A stretch of 34,104 nt of DNA from PALSA-1006 sp964571195 (GTDB taxonomy: Bacteria; Pseudomonadota; Gammaproteobacteria; Burkholderiales; Gallionellaceae). Of this stretch, positions 1 through 7,649 are shown piece by piece; position 1 is the stretch's first letter, and each line of letters starts with the position of its first letter. The notes beneath the pieces are model-generated. The model saw only the letters and a program-made list of their open reading frames with translations. It had not been told where the DNA came from and searched no databases. Location of the stretch: positions 1 to 34,104 of the forward strand of contig CAZNAD010000022.1 of the NCBI GenBank assembly GCA_964571195.1. Direction: 5' to 3'. A program made the translations under genes and the position numbers.

Positions 1-551
1 ATTCGCGCGAGCAGGTGGAGGAAGCCTACGCGGGCGACATCATCGGCTTGCCCAATCACGGCAACATGCAGATCGGCGACAGCTTCTCCGAGGGCGAGGC
101 TTTGCAGTACACCGGCATCCCGTATTTCGCGCCGGACTTCTTCCGCTCGGTGCGCATCCGCAACCCGCTCAAGGTGAAACAGTTGCACAAAGGTTTGCAA
201 CAGCTCGGCGAAGAGGGCGCGGTGCAGGTGTTCAAGCCGGTGGACGGCGGCGATCTGATTCTGGGCGCGGTCGGTATGTTGCAGTTCGACGTGGTCGCCA
301 GTCGCTTGCAGGGTGAGTACGGCGTGGACGCGATGTTTGAAAGTGCGAGCGTCAATACCGCGCGTTGGGTGACTTGCGACGATGCCAAGGTGTTCGCGGA
401 CTTCCAAAAAGCGTTGTCGCATAACCTTGCGGTGGATGCGGCGGGCAACCTGGCCTACCTCGCGCCCAACAGCGTGAATCTAAAACTCACCCAAGAGCGC
501 TGGCCAAAAGTGGTGTTCCATACCACGCGCGAACACGCGGTCAAATTGTGA
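1..551 (+). CDS. prfC: peptide chain release factor 3 (RF3), C-terminal part
   Basis: This is the 3' end of prfC; the gene begins before the window. The frame is open from base 3 (S-R-E-Q-V-E-E-A) and gives about 182 residues. RF3 is a cytoplasmic translational GTPase that removes RF1/RF2 from the ribosome after peptide release. The visible part lacks the GTPase domain and covers the end of domain II plus domain III, with the RF3-like stretches GDSFSEGEALQYTGIPYFAPDFFR and GAVGMLQFDVVASRL-Y (read here as family signatures). The stop TGA (549-551) overlaps the ATG of the next gene (551), which suggests translational coupling. Only the missing 5' part is uncertain; the family call is firm. Confidence 0.95.
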   Translation, partial: SREQVEEAYAGDIIGLPNHGNMQIGDSFSEGEALQYTGIPYFAPDFFRSVRIRNPLKVKQLHKGLQQLGEEGAVQVFKPVDGGDLILGAVGMLQFDVVASRLQGEYGVDAMFESASVNTARWVTCDDAKVFADFQKALSHNLAVDAAGNLAYLAPNSVNLKLTQERWPKVVFHTTREHAVKL

Positions 552-769
552 TGCAACAACTCGAATTCCAACTGCGCGGCGAATTTGTCGAGCTATGCAA
601 TTTGCTCAAGCTCACCGGTGTGTGCGACAGCGGCGGTGCGGGCAAGGCGCTGGTGGCGGAAGGCGTGGTGCGCGTTGATGGTAAAGTGGAGTTGCGCAAA
701 ACCGCGAAGATACGCGCGGGACAGGTGGTGAGCTTGGGCGATGTGCGTATCACGGTCATTGCTGAATAA
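551..769 (+). CDS. small S4-domain RNA-binding protein (YbcJ-like)
   Basis: This 72-residue protein consists almost entirely of one S4 RNA-binding fold. An N-terminal helix-rich part (EFVELCNLLKLTGVCDSGG) is followed by GKALVAEGVVRVDGKVELRK, the typical S4 loop with a V-x-V-D-G-K core, and a C-terminal strand pair (GQVVSLGDVRITV). YbcJ-type proteins are predicted to bind structured RNA; their cellular target is not established. I chose ATG 551, which overlaps the prfC stop as TGATG; a GTG three bases upstream is possible but less likely. The gene sits between prfC and arfB, both acting on the ribosome, so a ribosome or rRNA target is a reasonable inference. Confidence 0.85.
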   Translation: MQQLEFQLRGEFVELCNLLKLTGVCDSGGAGKALVAEGVVRVDGKVELRKTAKIRAGQVVSLGDVRITVIAE

Positions 770-774
770 CTCCG

Positions 775-1188
775 ATGCTGTATATCTCTCATCACGTCAT
801 TATCCCCGAGCGTGAGATCGAACTGAGCGCTGTGCGCGCACAAGGGGCGGGCGGGCAGAATGTGAACAAGGTGTCGAGTGCGGTGCATCTGCGTTTCGAT
901 ATCTCCGTCTCTTCGTTGCCGGATGACTTCAAGCAGCGTCTGCTACAGCTCAACGACCAGCGCATCACCAAGGACGGCGTGGTTATCATCAAGGCGCAGG
1001 AATACCGCAATCAGGAACAGAATCGCAACGAGGCATTGCGGCGCTTGAAAGCGCTGCTGCTATCGGTTGCCGTCAAACCCAAACCGCGCGTCGCCACCAA
1101 GCCGACGCGTAGCTCGCAGAAAAAGCGGGTGGAGAGCAAGGTCAGGCACGGTGCGACGAAGTCGTTGCGCGGGCGGGTAACGGAGTAA
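775..1188 (+). CDS. arfB: alternative ribosome-rescue factor / peptidyl-tRNA hydrolase ArfB (YaeJ)
   Basis: ArfB enters stalled ribosomes that lack a stop codon in the A site and hydrolyses the peptidyl-tRNA. The 137-residue protein has the expected two parts. The first is an RF1-like catalytic domain with the GGQ motif at residues 26-28 (AQGAGGQNVNKVSSAVHLRF). The second is a lysine/arginine-rich C-terminal tail (from about residue 98: KPKPRVATKPTRSSQKKR) that in E. coli YaeJ occupies the empty mRNA channel. The length matches the family (about 140 aa). It starts five bases after the S4 gene and is followed three bases later by yaeQ, so the genes from prfC onward are probably one transcript for translation termination and rescue. 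Confidence 0.95.
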   Translation: MLYISHHVIIPEREIELSAVRAQGAGGQNVNKVSSAVHLRFDISVSSLPDDFKQRLLQLNDQRITKDGVVIIKAQEYRNQEQNRNEALRRLKALLLSVAVKPKPRVATKPTRSSQKKRVESKVRHGATKSLRGRVTE

Positions 1189-1191
1189 CTC

Positions 1192-1746
1192 ATGGCAATC
1201 AAAGCAACCGTATTCAAAGCCAATCTGCAAATCGCGGATATGGAGCGCCACTATTATCAGGATCACGCGCTCACGCTGGCACGCCATCCTTCCGAGACCG
1301 ATGAACGCATGATGGTGCGCTTGCTGGCGTTTGCCCTGCATGCACATGAGCATCTCGAGTTCGGGCAGGGTATGACAAACGATGACGAGGCGGATGTGTG
1401 GCAGAAGGATCTGACCGGTGCGATCAAGTTATGGGTCGATGTCGGCATCCCCGACGAGAAGCTCATCCGTAAAGCCTGCGGACGCTCCGATCAAGTCATC
1501 GTCTATTGCTACGGCGGTCGCGTGGTCGATATGTGGTTCGCCAAAGACAAAGCGCAATTTGAACGCCAGAAGAATCTCACCATCATCAACCTGCCCGTGG
1601 AAAGTACACAGGCGCTGGCCAAGCTGGCGCAGCGCACGATGGATCTGCAATGCACCATTCAGGACGGACAGGTGTGGCTGAGCGACGGTGTGACGAGTGT
1701 GCAAGTCGAACGTGCCGTTCTCAAAGCGGCGGCAGAGCGAGCCTGA
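1192..1746 (+). CDS. yaeQ: YaeQ family protein
   Basis: This 184-residue protein matches the YaeQ family along its full length. Typical features are the start MAIKATVFKANLQIADM, the segment HYYQDHALTLARHPSETDERMMVRLLAFALHA in the N-terminal half (shown for recognition only in part: SETDERMMVRLLAFA) and QVIVYCYGG near residue 100. YaeQ has a PD-(D/E)XK nuclease-like fold; E. coli YaeQ was linked genetically to RfaH-dependent haemolysin expression, but its biochemical role is not settled. It follows arfB by three bases. Its TGA (1744-1746) directly abuts the last codon of the convergent GGDEF/EAL gene, leaving no intergenic base and no visible terminator. Confidence 0.92.
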   Translation: MAIKATVFKANLQIADMERHYYQDHALTLARHPSETDERMMVRLLAFALHAHEHLEFGQGMTNDDEADVWQKDLTGAIKLWVDVGIPDEKLIRKACGRSDQVIVYCYGGRVVDMWFAKDKAQFERQKNLTIINLPVESTQALAKLAQRTMDLQCTIQDGQVWLSDGVTSVQVERAVLKAAAERA

Positions 1747-4700
1747 TTAACTGTCGGCGACGGGGCGGGCAAGAAATTCGTCGAATTGGGTTGCATTCAT
1801 CGGGCGTGCAAACAGGTAGCCCTGCCCGTAATCACACCCTGCGGCGGCAAGGATGTCGCGCTGCCGGGATGTCTCCACACCTTCGGCGATGACCTTCATG
1901 CCGAGTTTGTGCGCCATGACGATGATCGCCTCGACGATAGCCTGATCGCCGTGGCTGTTGACCATGTTGCGCACGAAGGACTGGTCGATCTTGATGTAGT
2001 CGATGTCGAAACGTTGCAGGTAGGACATCGCCGAATAACCCGTACCGAAGTCGTCCAGTGACACTTGGATGCCTGCGTCGCGATAGGCTAGCAAGGTTTC
2101 TTTTACCTCGGCCCGTTCATCCATGAGCAGACCTTCGGTGATCTCGATCACGATGCAACTCGGGGGCAGGGCAAGTTTTTTCAACCAGTCGACGATGTCC
2201 AGGTTGACCTCTCCGGCCACGAATTGGCGCGGCGACTTGTTTACGCTGATCTGTACGGTATGCAGATGCGGAGCCTTGTTCAGCTTCCATTTCAGAGCCT
2301 GCATCGCCGCCTGTTGGAATACCCAGTCGCCTATGGAATTGATGAGACCGATGTCTTCCGCCAGAGAGATAAAGGTGGTGGGGCTCACCATGCCGAGAGT
2401 GGGATGATGCCAGCGGGTCAGCGCCTCGGCTTTGCTGACATAGCCTGTCGCCAGTTCGACGATAGGTTGATAATAGACTTCAAGCTGGCCGTTCTCCAAT
2501 GCTCCGCGCAGGTCATTACTCAGTTGCAGGCGCATACGTGCGCTTTCCTGCATCGAGGCGGTGAAATAACTGAAGCGGTTGCGCCCCTGACTCTTGGCTA
2601 CGTACATCGCCTGGTCGGCATTCTTCAGCAGTGAGCTGATATCCCGGGCATCGGAGGGGAAGATGGTGATGCCGATGCTGGCGGAGACATAGACCGTGGA
2701 AGCGTCTAGCTGGAACGGCAGGGAGAGTGAGTGGATGATGCTGGTGGCGACATTCTCCAATCGCTCGGTATCGCTCAACCCCGGCAGGATGACGGTAAAT
2801 TCATCACCTCCCAGTCGGGCAAGCGTGTCCGCCTCGCGTACACATTTGGCGATGCGGCGCGCAGCATCCTGCAATAACAGATCGCCTGCATCATGTCCCA
2901 GCGTGTCGTTCACTTCCTTGAAATGGTCCAGGTCGATGAACATCAGTGCGATATGGATATCCTCGCGCTCGGCTTTCCTAAGTTCCTGCGCCAAGCGGTC
3001 GTGGAACAGGCGGCGGTTGGGTAAGCCAGTAAGCGTATCGTAGTTGGCCTGTTCCCAGATGATGGCCTCAGTGCGCTTCTTGTCGGAGATATCGGAAAAG
3101 ATCGCGATACGTTGTTGTACGTTGTTCGATGCATCGTATACGGTGCTGATATTCAGCCACTCGGCGTACATCTCGCCATTTTTGCGGCGGTTAAGGATCT
3201 CGCCGTGCCATTTTCCGGTGTTGATGATGGATTGCCACATCTCGCGGTAAAAATCCACGCCCTGGCTACCGGAGCTCAACAGTTTCGGATCGCGCCCGAT
3301 CACTTCTTCTGGAGAATATTGTGTGATCTGGGTGAAGGCGGGATTGACGGTGATGATGTGGTTGTTCTCATCGGTGATGACAATGGCCTCGGAGCTGGTT
3401 TGGAACACTGTAGCTGACAGGCGCAGCGACTCTTCGTCCTGCTGCCGTTCCATGGCAATTCCCGTCAATTTGCTCATCTGTTCGATGAGCTTGATCTGTG
3501 CGGCATTCGGTTCGCCGACGCGGGGGAGGTAGATGGAGAAAGTACCTAACATCTTGCCCGATGAAGACAGAATGGGCTCCGTCCAGCAGGCGGCGATGTC
3601 GGAGCGTAGTGCCAGGCTCTTGAATTCTGGCTGAAAGCGGTGTTTCTGGATATCGGCGACGATCACGCGCTGGCCGCTGGCAGCAGAGAGGCTACACGAA
3701 CCAACTCCGGTGTCGATTTCCAGGCCGTCCAGCATTTTGTGGTAGGCCGGTGGCAGGCTGGGAGCGGAACGCAGCGACAGGTGTTTGCCGTCCTTGTCGA
3801 TTTGCAGGATCGCGCATCGGGCCTCGGGCTGTTCGTCTTCCACGAGACGGATGATGTCGTTCAAGATGTCCTGGGTGGTCTTGCCTTGGGCCAGCCCTTC
3901 CAGCACGTCACTGCGCATTTTCTCGCGGCATAGCGCTTGTTCGCGTTCGGTCACATCGGTAATGATCGAATAGCGTAATGAATTGCCACGGAAATTGACA
4001 TGGGCGGAATGGACTTCGACATCCCGTATCTCTCCGCGAGCAATGCGGTGTCTGGAATGAAGACTGCGGCACTGCTCGCCGGCTGTCTGCGCCAACTCCT
4101 GAAGTGGGGGTTCGACCGGCTGCATATCGATGTCGGCGATGTTCATCTTGCGTATCTGCGCGATCGGCCAGCCATAGTACCGTTCTGCCGCAGGGTTCGC
4201 GTCGATGATGGAGCCGCTCGCCGGATCGATCAGTAATTTGATGGCCGAGTTATTGACGAACATGGCGTGATACAAGGCTTCGTTTTCGCGCAGCAGGGCT
4301 TCGTCATCGGCGATATATCTCTGCAACTGGTTGAAGCTCGACTGCATCTGCTGGATCTCTGGGCTACCCTCAAGTGGAAGCGTGTCCAGCATCTTGTGGC
4401 GGCTCAGTTGCTGGATGCGGTTTACCGAGCGTTGCAAAGGCAGAAGCTCGTGACGCAGGAACAACCATAACAAGGGTGTCGCCAGTAAAAGAATCATGCT
4501 GGTGACCAGAAACGCCTCGTTGCGGAGATGGGCGATACGGTCAAAAGCCTGTGCTGTCGGCATTACCCCAACCACGAACCAGTTGGCGCTAGGGATTTGT
4601 TTAGCGGAACTTAGCTCTTCCACGCCGCGCGAATTGACGGCGATGCCGGAGCCTTCGTATCCCTGCATGTAGCGGTCATGCATCTTGTTGATGCCGGGTG

Positions 4701-5388
4701 CGGGGAGTGGTTGCAAGATGCGGCTCTTGTCGGTTGCCGCGACGAACATGTTGTCGCGAGGCGAGGCGACCAGATAGCCGCTGGTGTTGGGGTGGGAGCG
4801 AACGTCGAAATCGCTCAGCAAACTGCCGTCGCTCAGGCTGATCACGCCGGCGAATACACCAGCAATATTTTTATTTTTGTCGAAGATGGGCACGGAGATG
4901 ACGAGACGCGGGTCTTTGACGAAACGCCCCAGGCCAGGCTTGGAGATAGCGGGCTTCCCGGTTTCGATAACCTTGAGATAGAAGTCGCGCTGGGAAAAAT
5001 CGGCACGCCCCCTGTTTTCAGCTTGCGGAAAATCGGCGATACCCCGGCCATTCTTGTCGATGACGATCACGCCCAGAGTACACAGTTTGTAGATAGCCTT
5101 GCGCTCAGCTAGAAAAGCGCTGAGTTGCTCAGGGTGTTTGAGCATAGACGGTGTAATGGAGCTGGCTATCAGCGCCAGCGAGTCGACGCGCAGTTTGACG
5201 GCACTGTCGATGCGTTCTGCCACAAAAGTCACTTCGGAGAGCTGCTGGTTGGAGAGCGAGATTTGCAACTCTTGGCGCAAATGAGAGGAGAACTGGAGGG
5301 TGAGCGTGCCAACCGAAAGCAAAAACAGGATCAAGGTGAAGACCGTCACCTTGGTTTTGAGGCTGAGATTGGCGAGGAAGCTGGGCAT
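1747..5388 (-). CDS. membrane-bound sensor with dCACHE-HAMP-PAS-GAF-PAS-GGDEF-EAL domains
   Basis: This 1213-residue protein probably both makes and degrades the second messenger c-di-GMP in response to an extracellular cue. Approximate order: TM1 (14-34), periplasmic dCACHE-type sensor (35-285), TM2 (290-312), HAMP-like linker (to 365), PAS (370-480), GAF (495-650), PAS (658-775), GGDEF (780-945) and EAL (955-1205). The cyclase motif is intact (LARLGGDEFTVI), with an inhibitory-site RxxD (READ) five residues upstream. The phosphodiesterase motifs are also present (AEALTRW, DDFGTGYSAMSYL, IKIDQSFV, VIAEGVET), so either activity may dominate. A near-consensus promoter lies just upstream. The stop abuts the yaeQ stop. 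The ligand is unknown. Confidence 0.93.
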   Translation of the reverse strand: MPSFLANLSLKTKVTVFTLILFLLSVGTLTLQFSSHLRQELQISLSNQQLSEVTFVAERIDSAVKLRVDSLALIASSITPSMLKHPEQLSAFLAERKAIYKLCTLGVIVIDKNGRGIADFPQAENRGRADFSQRDFYLKVIETGKPAISKPGLGRFVKDPRLVISVPIFDKNKNIAGVFAGVISLSDGSLLSDFDVRSHPNTSGYLVASPRDNMFVAATDKSRILQPLPAPGINKMHDRYMQGYEGSGIAVNSRGVEELSSAKQIPSANWFVVGVMPTAQAFDRIAHLRNEAFLVTSMILLLATPLLWLFLRHELLPLQRSVNRIQQLSRHKMLDTLPLEGSPEIQQMQSSFNQLQRYIADDEALLRENEALYHAMFVNNSAIKLLIDPASGSIIDANPAAERYYGWPIAQIRKMNIADIDMQPVEPPLQELAQTAGEQCRSLHSRHRIARGEIRDVEVHSAHVNFRGNSLRYSIITDVTEREQALCREKMRSDVLEGLAQGKTTQDILNDIIRLVEDEQPEARCAILQIDKDGKHLSLRSAPSLPPAYHKMLDGLEIDTGVGSCSLSAASGQRVIVADIQKHRFQPEFKSLALRSDIAACWTEPILSSSGKMLGTFSIYLPRVGEPNAAQIKLIEQMSKLTGIAMERQQDEESLRLSATVFQTSSEAIVITDENNHIITVNPAFTQITQYSPEEVIGRDPKLLSSGSQGVDFYREMWQSIINTGKWHGEILNRRKNGEMYAEWLNISTVYDASNNVQQRIAIFSDISDKKRTEAIIWEQANYDTLTGLPNRRLFHDRLAQELRKAEREDIHIALMFIDLDHFKEVNDTLGHDAGDLLLQDAARRIAKCVREADTLARLGGDEFTVILPGLSDTERLENVATSIIHSLSLPFQLDASTVYVSASIGITIFPSDARDISSLLKNADQAMYVAKSQGRNRFSYFTASMQESARMRLQLSNDLRGALENGQLEVYYQPIVELATGYVSKAEALTRWHHPTLGMVSPTTFISLAEDIGLINSIGDWVFQQAAMQALKWKLNKAPHLHTVQISVNKSPRQFVAGEVNLDIVDWLKKLALPPSCIVIEITEGLLMDERAEVKETLLAYRDAGIQVSLDDFGTGYSAMSYLQRFDIDYIKIDQSFVRNMVNSHGDQAIVEAIIVMAHKLGMKVIAEGVETSRQRDILAAAGCDYGQGYLFARPMNATQFDEFLARPVADS

Positions 5389-5429
5389 GGGACGGCTATA
5401 CGCTACCGTTGTGACTCTTGTGAACCGCG

Positions 5430-5459
5430 ATTATATAGTGACCGTCGCGTGCCGACCAA
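5430..5459 (-). promoter_or_regulatory. sigma-70-type promoter candidate for the GGDEF/EAL gene
   Basis: On the minus strand a perfect TATAAT (-10, 5430-5435) is preceded by TTGGTC (-35, 5454-5459, three of six matches) with an 18-base spacer. It lies 42 bases before the ATG of the dCACHE-GGDEF-EAL gene. The -10 is strong and the -35 weak, so activity is plausible but inferred. Confidence 0.45.
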
Positions 5460-5481
5460 AATTAATGGTTGGCTGGACGGC

Positions 5482-6333
5482 CTAGCGGAACACGATGGTC
5501 TTGTTGCCACATACCAGCACGCGGTCTTCCACGTGATAACGCAGGCCGCGCGCAAGTACGGTCTTTTCGATGTCGCGTCCGTAGCGCACCAGGTCATCTA
5601 CCGTATCCCCGTGGTCGATGCGCACCGTGTCCTGCTCGATGATCGGTCCGGCATCCAGCTCGTCGGTCACGTAATGGCAAGTCGCACCGATGAGTTTGAC
5701 CCCACGCAGATAGGCCTGATGATAGGGTTTTGCGCCGACGAACGAAGGCAGAAAGCTGTGGTGGATGTTGATGATACGACCGGGAAAGCGCTGACATAGT
5801 GTCGGCGGCAAAATCTGCATGAACCGCGCCAGCACCATGCTGTCGCCGCGATGCTGCTCGAATAGGGTGGCGATTCTTTCGAATGCGGCAGTTTTGTCCG
5901 CCATGTCGATATGGATAAATGGGATGCCATGCCACTCGACGAAACTGCGCAGATCTTCATGGTTAGAGATCACGCAGGGGATATCCACTTGTAACTCGCC
6001 ACTGCGCCAGCGATGCAGCAAATCGTTCAAACAATGATCCTGCTTGCTGACCAGCACTACGAGACGTTTTTTGATGGAGGAGTCGGATAGTTGCCAACTC
6101 ATCTTGAATTCGGCTGCCAATGCCGCAAAGCGGCGACGGAACTCGTCCGTTTCAAACGGTAGCGAATCGGCCCTGATCTCTTGGCGCATGAAGAAATGCT
6201 GCGCCTCCTGTTCGGTGTGATAGCTGGCTTCGACGATGAAGCCGCCGTGTTGCGCGATGAAACCGCTGACCGCAGCAATGATTCCCGAGCGGTCGGGACA
6301 GGAGATGGTCAGCGTATAGCAGTGTGCAGTCAT
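5482..6333 (-). CDS. purU: formyltetrahydrofolate deformylase
   Basis: PurU hydrolyses 10-formyl-tetrahydrofolate to formate and tetrahydrofolate, balancing the one-carbon pool and feeding formate to PurT. The 283-residue length is standard. Residues 5-85 form an ACT regulatory domain (YTLTISCPDRSGIIAAVSGF). Residues 90-283 form the formyltransferase-like catalytic domain. The active-site set is visible: N189 and H191 in INIHHSFLPSF, and D227 in DELDAGPIIEQD. It lies between the GGDEF/EAL gene and fliB on the same strand with a 72-base gap to fliB, so it is probably a separate metabolic unit and not part of the flagellar operon. Confidence 0.96.
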   Translation of the reverse strand: MTAHCYTLTISCPDRSGIIAAVSGFIAQHGGFIVEASYHTEQEAQHFFMRQEIRADSLPFETDEFRRRFAALAAEFKMSWQLSDSSIKKRLVVLVSKQDHCLNDLLHRWRSGELQVDIPCVISNHEDLRSFVEWHGIPFIHIDMADKTAAFERIATLFEQHRGDSMVLARFMQILPPTLCQRFPGRIINIHHSFLPSFVGAKPYHQAYLRGVKLIGATCHYVTDELDAGPIIEQDTVRIDHGDTVDDLVRYGRDIEKTVLARGLRYHVEDRVLVCGNKTIVFR

Positions 6334-6405
6334 GCAAGAACCCCTAAATGTCGATAACGGATTCTATCTGACTCTAGTTCCTGAAAGGGAGCGAAGTGTT
6401 CGGTG

Positions 6406-7647
6406 TTAAACCACAAACCCATCAGTTTCTTTGAGCATCCACATGACATGAACAAAGGAATCCTGTTCGTGTGCGCGCAGCGAAGCGACCAGATTTTCCA
6501 TGTGGCTGCGATTGTGGTTGGAATTGCGCGCGAAGGTCTGGAACAACTGAATGACCAGTTCTTCATTCAAGCCCTGATGTTTTGTCGCGATGCCGGCCAG
6601 CAGTACCTGGATGACGGAAAGGTTGCAGACCAGTTCGCGGTACAGGTCTAGATAGGAGCCGCGCGTGAAGGGAAACAGACGGGTGACGACCTGATTGACC
6701 AGATAGTTCTCGAAGATGTGTTCCTTGTCGGCAAAATAGGGGCGATAGAACGCGGCATGGTTGTGCAGATATTGCTCGACATCGCCGTCCTTCAATCCGT
6801 CTGCCGCGTCATGTAGGCAAGTCTTGAAGCGGGGCGAGGCGCTGTTGAGCAACGATTGCGCGATCAGATCGCTGGTCACCTTCAGTTTGTACGGAATGTC
6901 CGCGTCGATCTGCTCGAACTGGGCTTGCAGCTGCTGCGGATGGGAGAGCATGTCGATATAGGATTGCAGGGTGGGCAGCAGCTCCGAGGCGTGGGAGAAT
7001 TTCTTGGAAAATACGATCTTGTCCACGTCCTCGAGCAGGAAGCCCAGCATCATCATCCGCGCGCCCACGCTGATCTCGCGGAATTGCAGGATCGCGAAAA
7101 TGATGGTGCGGAAGTCGTTCAGGATCGCGATCTGTTGCGGGTCACCCTCGCTTTGCAGCGGAAACTGATAGGAAGTGAACGCCTTGCCGTCGATGGCTGG
7201 CTCGGGGTTGATACTGGTGAATTGCATGGGCTGCGGATCGAGCAGGATCAGGCGTGCGGCTTCGGGGCAGGAGATGCCGAGCGAGTTTTCGCGCTGTGCT
7301 CCGAAGCGGTTGATGTAGCGCGGATACAGCCGGCAAGTATCGCTGAGCGCCTGTGCGCCCATGTGTTTGTGGATCGCACACAGTTTGTCGGCTTGCAGAA
7401 AATGGCATCCGCCATCCGCTTTCATCTTCATCAGTCCGTAATTGCTTTTGTTGTCGGCGCTCGGCAGGGTGTTCTTGCTGACCGAAATGGCAAACAGCGG
7501 GGCCAGCTCTGCATCTTTGCTCTGCTGGTATTTGTCGAAGGTCTCCCGGTCGATGCTGACATTCCACCAGCCGCTGCAACAGGTGTCCTCGCACCGCGCT
7601 CCACTGCAATTGAATTTGGGGTAATAACTCGGGACGGTGATTTGCAT
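6406..7647 (-). CDS. fliB: flagellin lysine-N-methylase (FliB family)
   Basis: FliB methylates surface lysines of flagellin. The 413-residue protein shows the family's cysteine pattern: C14, C19, C23 and C24 near the N-terminus (FNCSGARCEDTCCSGWW), then C81, C90, C105 and C127 (CHFLQADKLC, DTCRLYPR, ISCPEA). In this family and the related YkgJ-like proteins these cysteines are thought to bind a metal or Fe-S cluster. I chose ATG 7647 because the family starts with a similar M-x-(I/V)-x-x-P-x-Y-x-x-F-x-C; the longer frame to 7749 lies inside the upstream gene. It begins two bases after the OGT gene stop, so it is probably translated from the same mRNA. Oddly, the flagellin in this window has only two lysines. 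Confidence 0.9.
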   Translation of the reverse strand: MQITVPSYYPKFNCSGARCEDTCCSGWWNVSIDRETFDKYQQSKDAELAPLFAISVSKNTLPSADNKSNYGLMKMKADGGCHFLQADKLCAIHKHMGAQALSDTCRLYPRYINRFGAQRENSLGISCPEAARLILLDPQPMQFTSINPEPAIDGKAFTSYQFPLQSEGDPQQIAILNDFRTIIFAILQFREISVGARMMMLGFLLEDVDKIVFSKKFSHASELLPTLQSYIDMLSHPQQLQAQFEQIDADIPYKLKVTSDLIAQSLLNSASPRFKTCLHDAADGLKDGDVEQYLHNHAAFYRPYFADKEHIFENYLVNQVVTRLFPFTRGSYLDLYRELVCNLSVIQVLLAGIATKHQGLNEELVIQLFQTFARNSNHNRSHMENLVASLRAHEQDSFVHVMWMLKETDGFVV

Positions 7648-7649
7648 GA

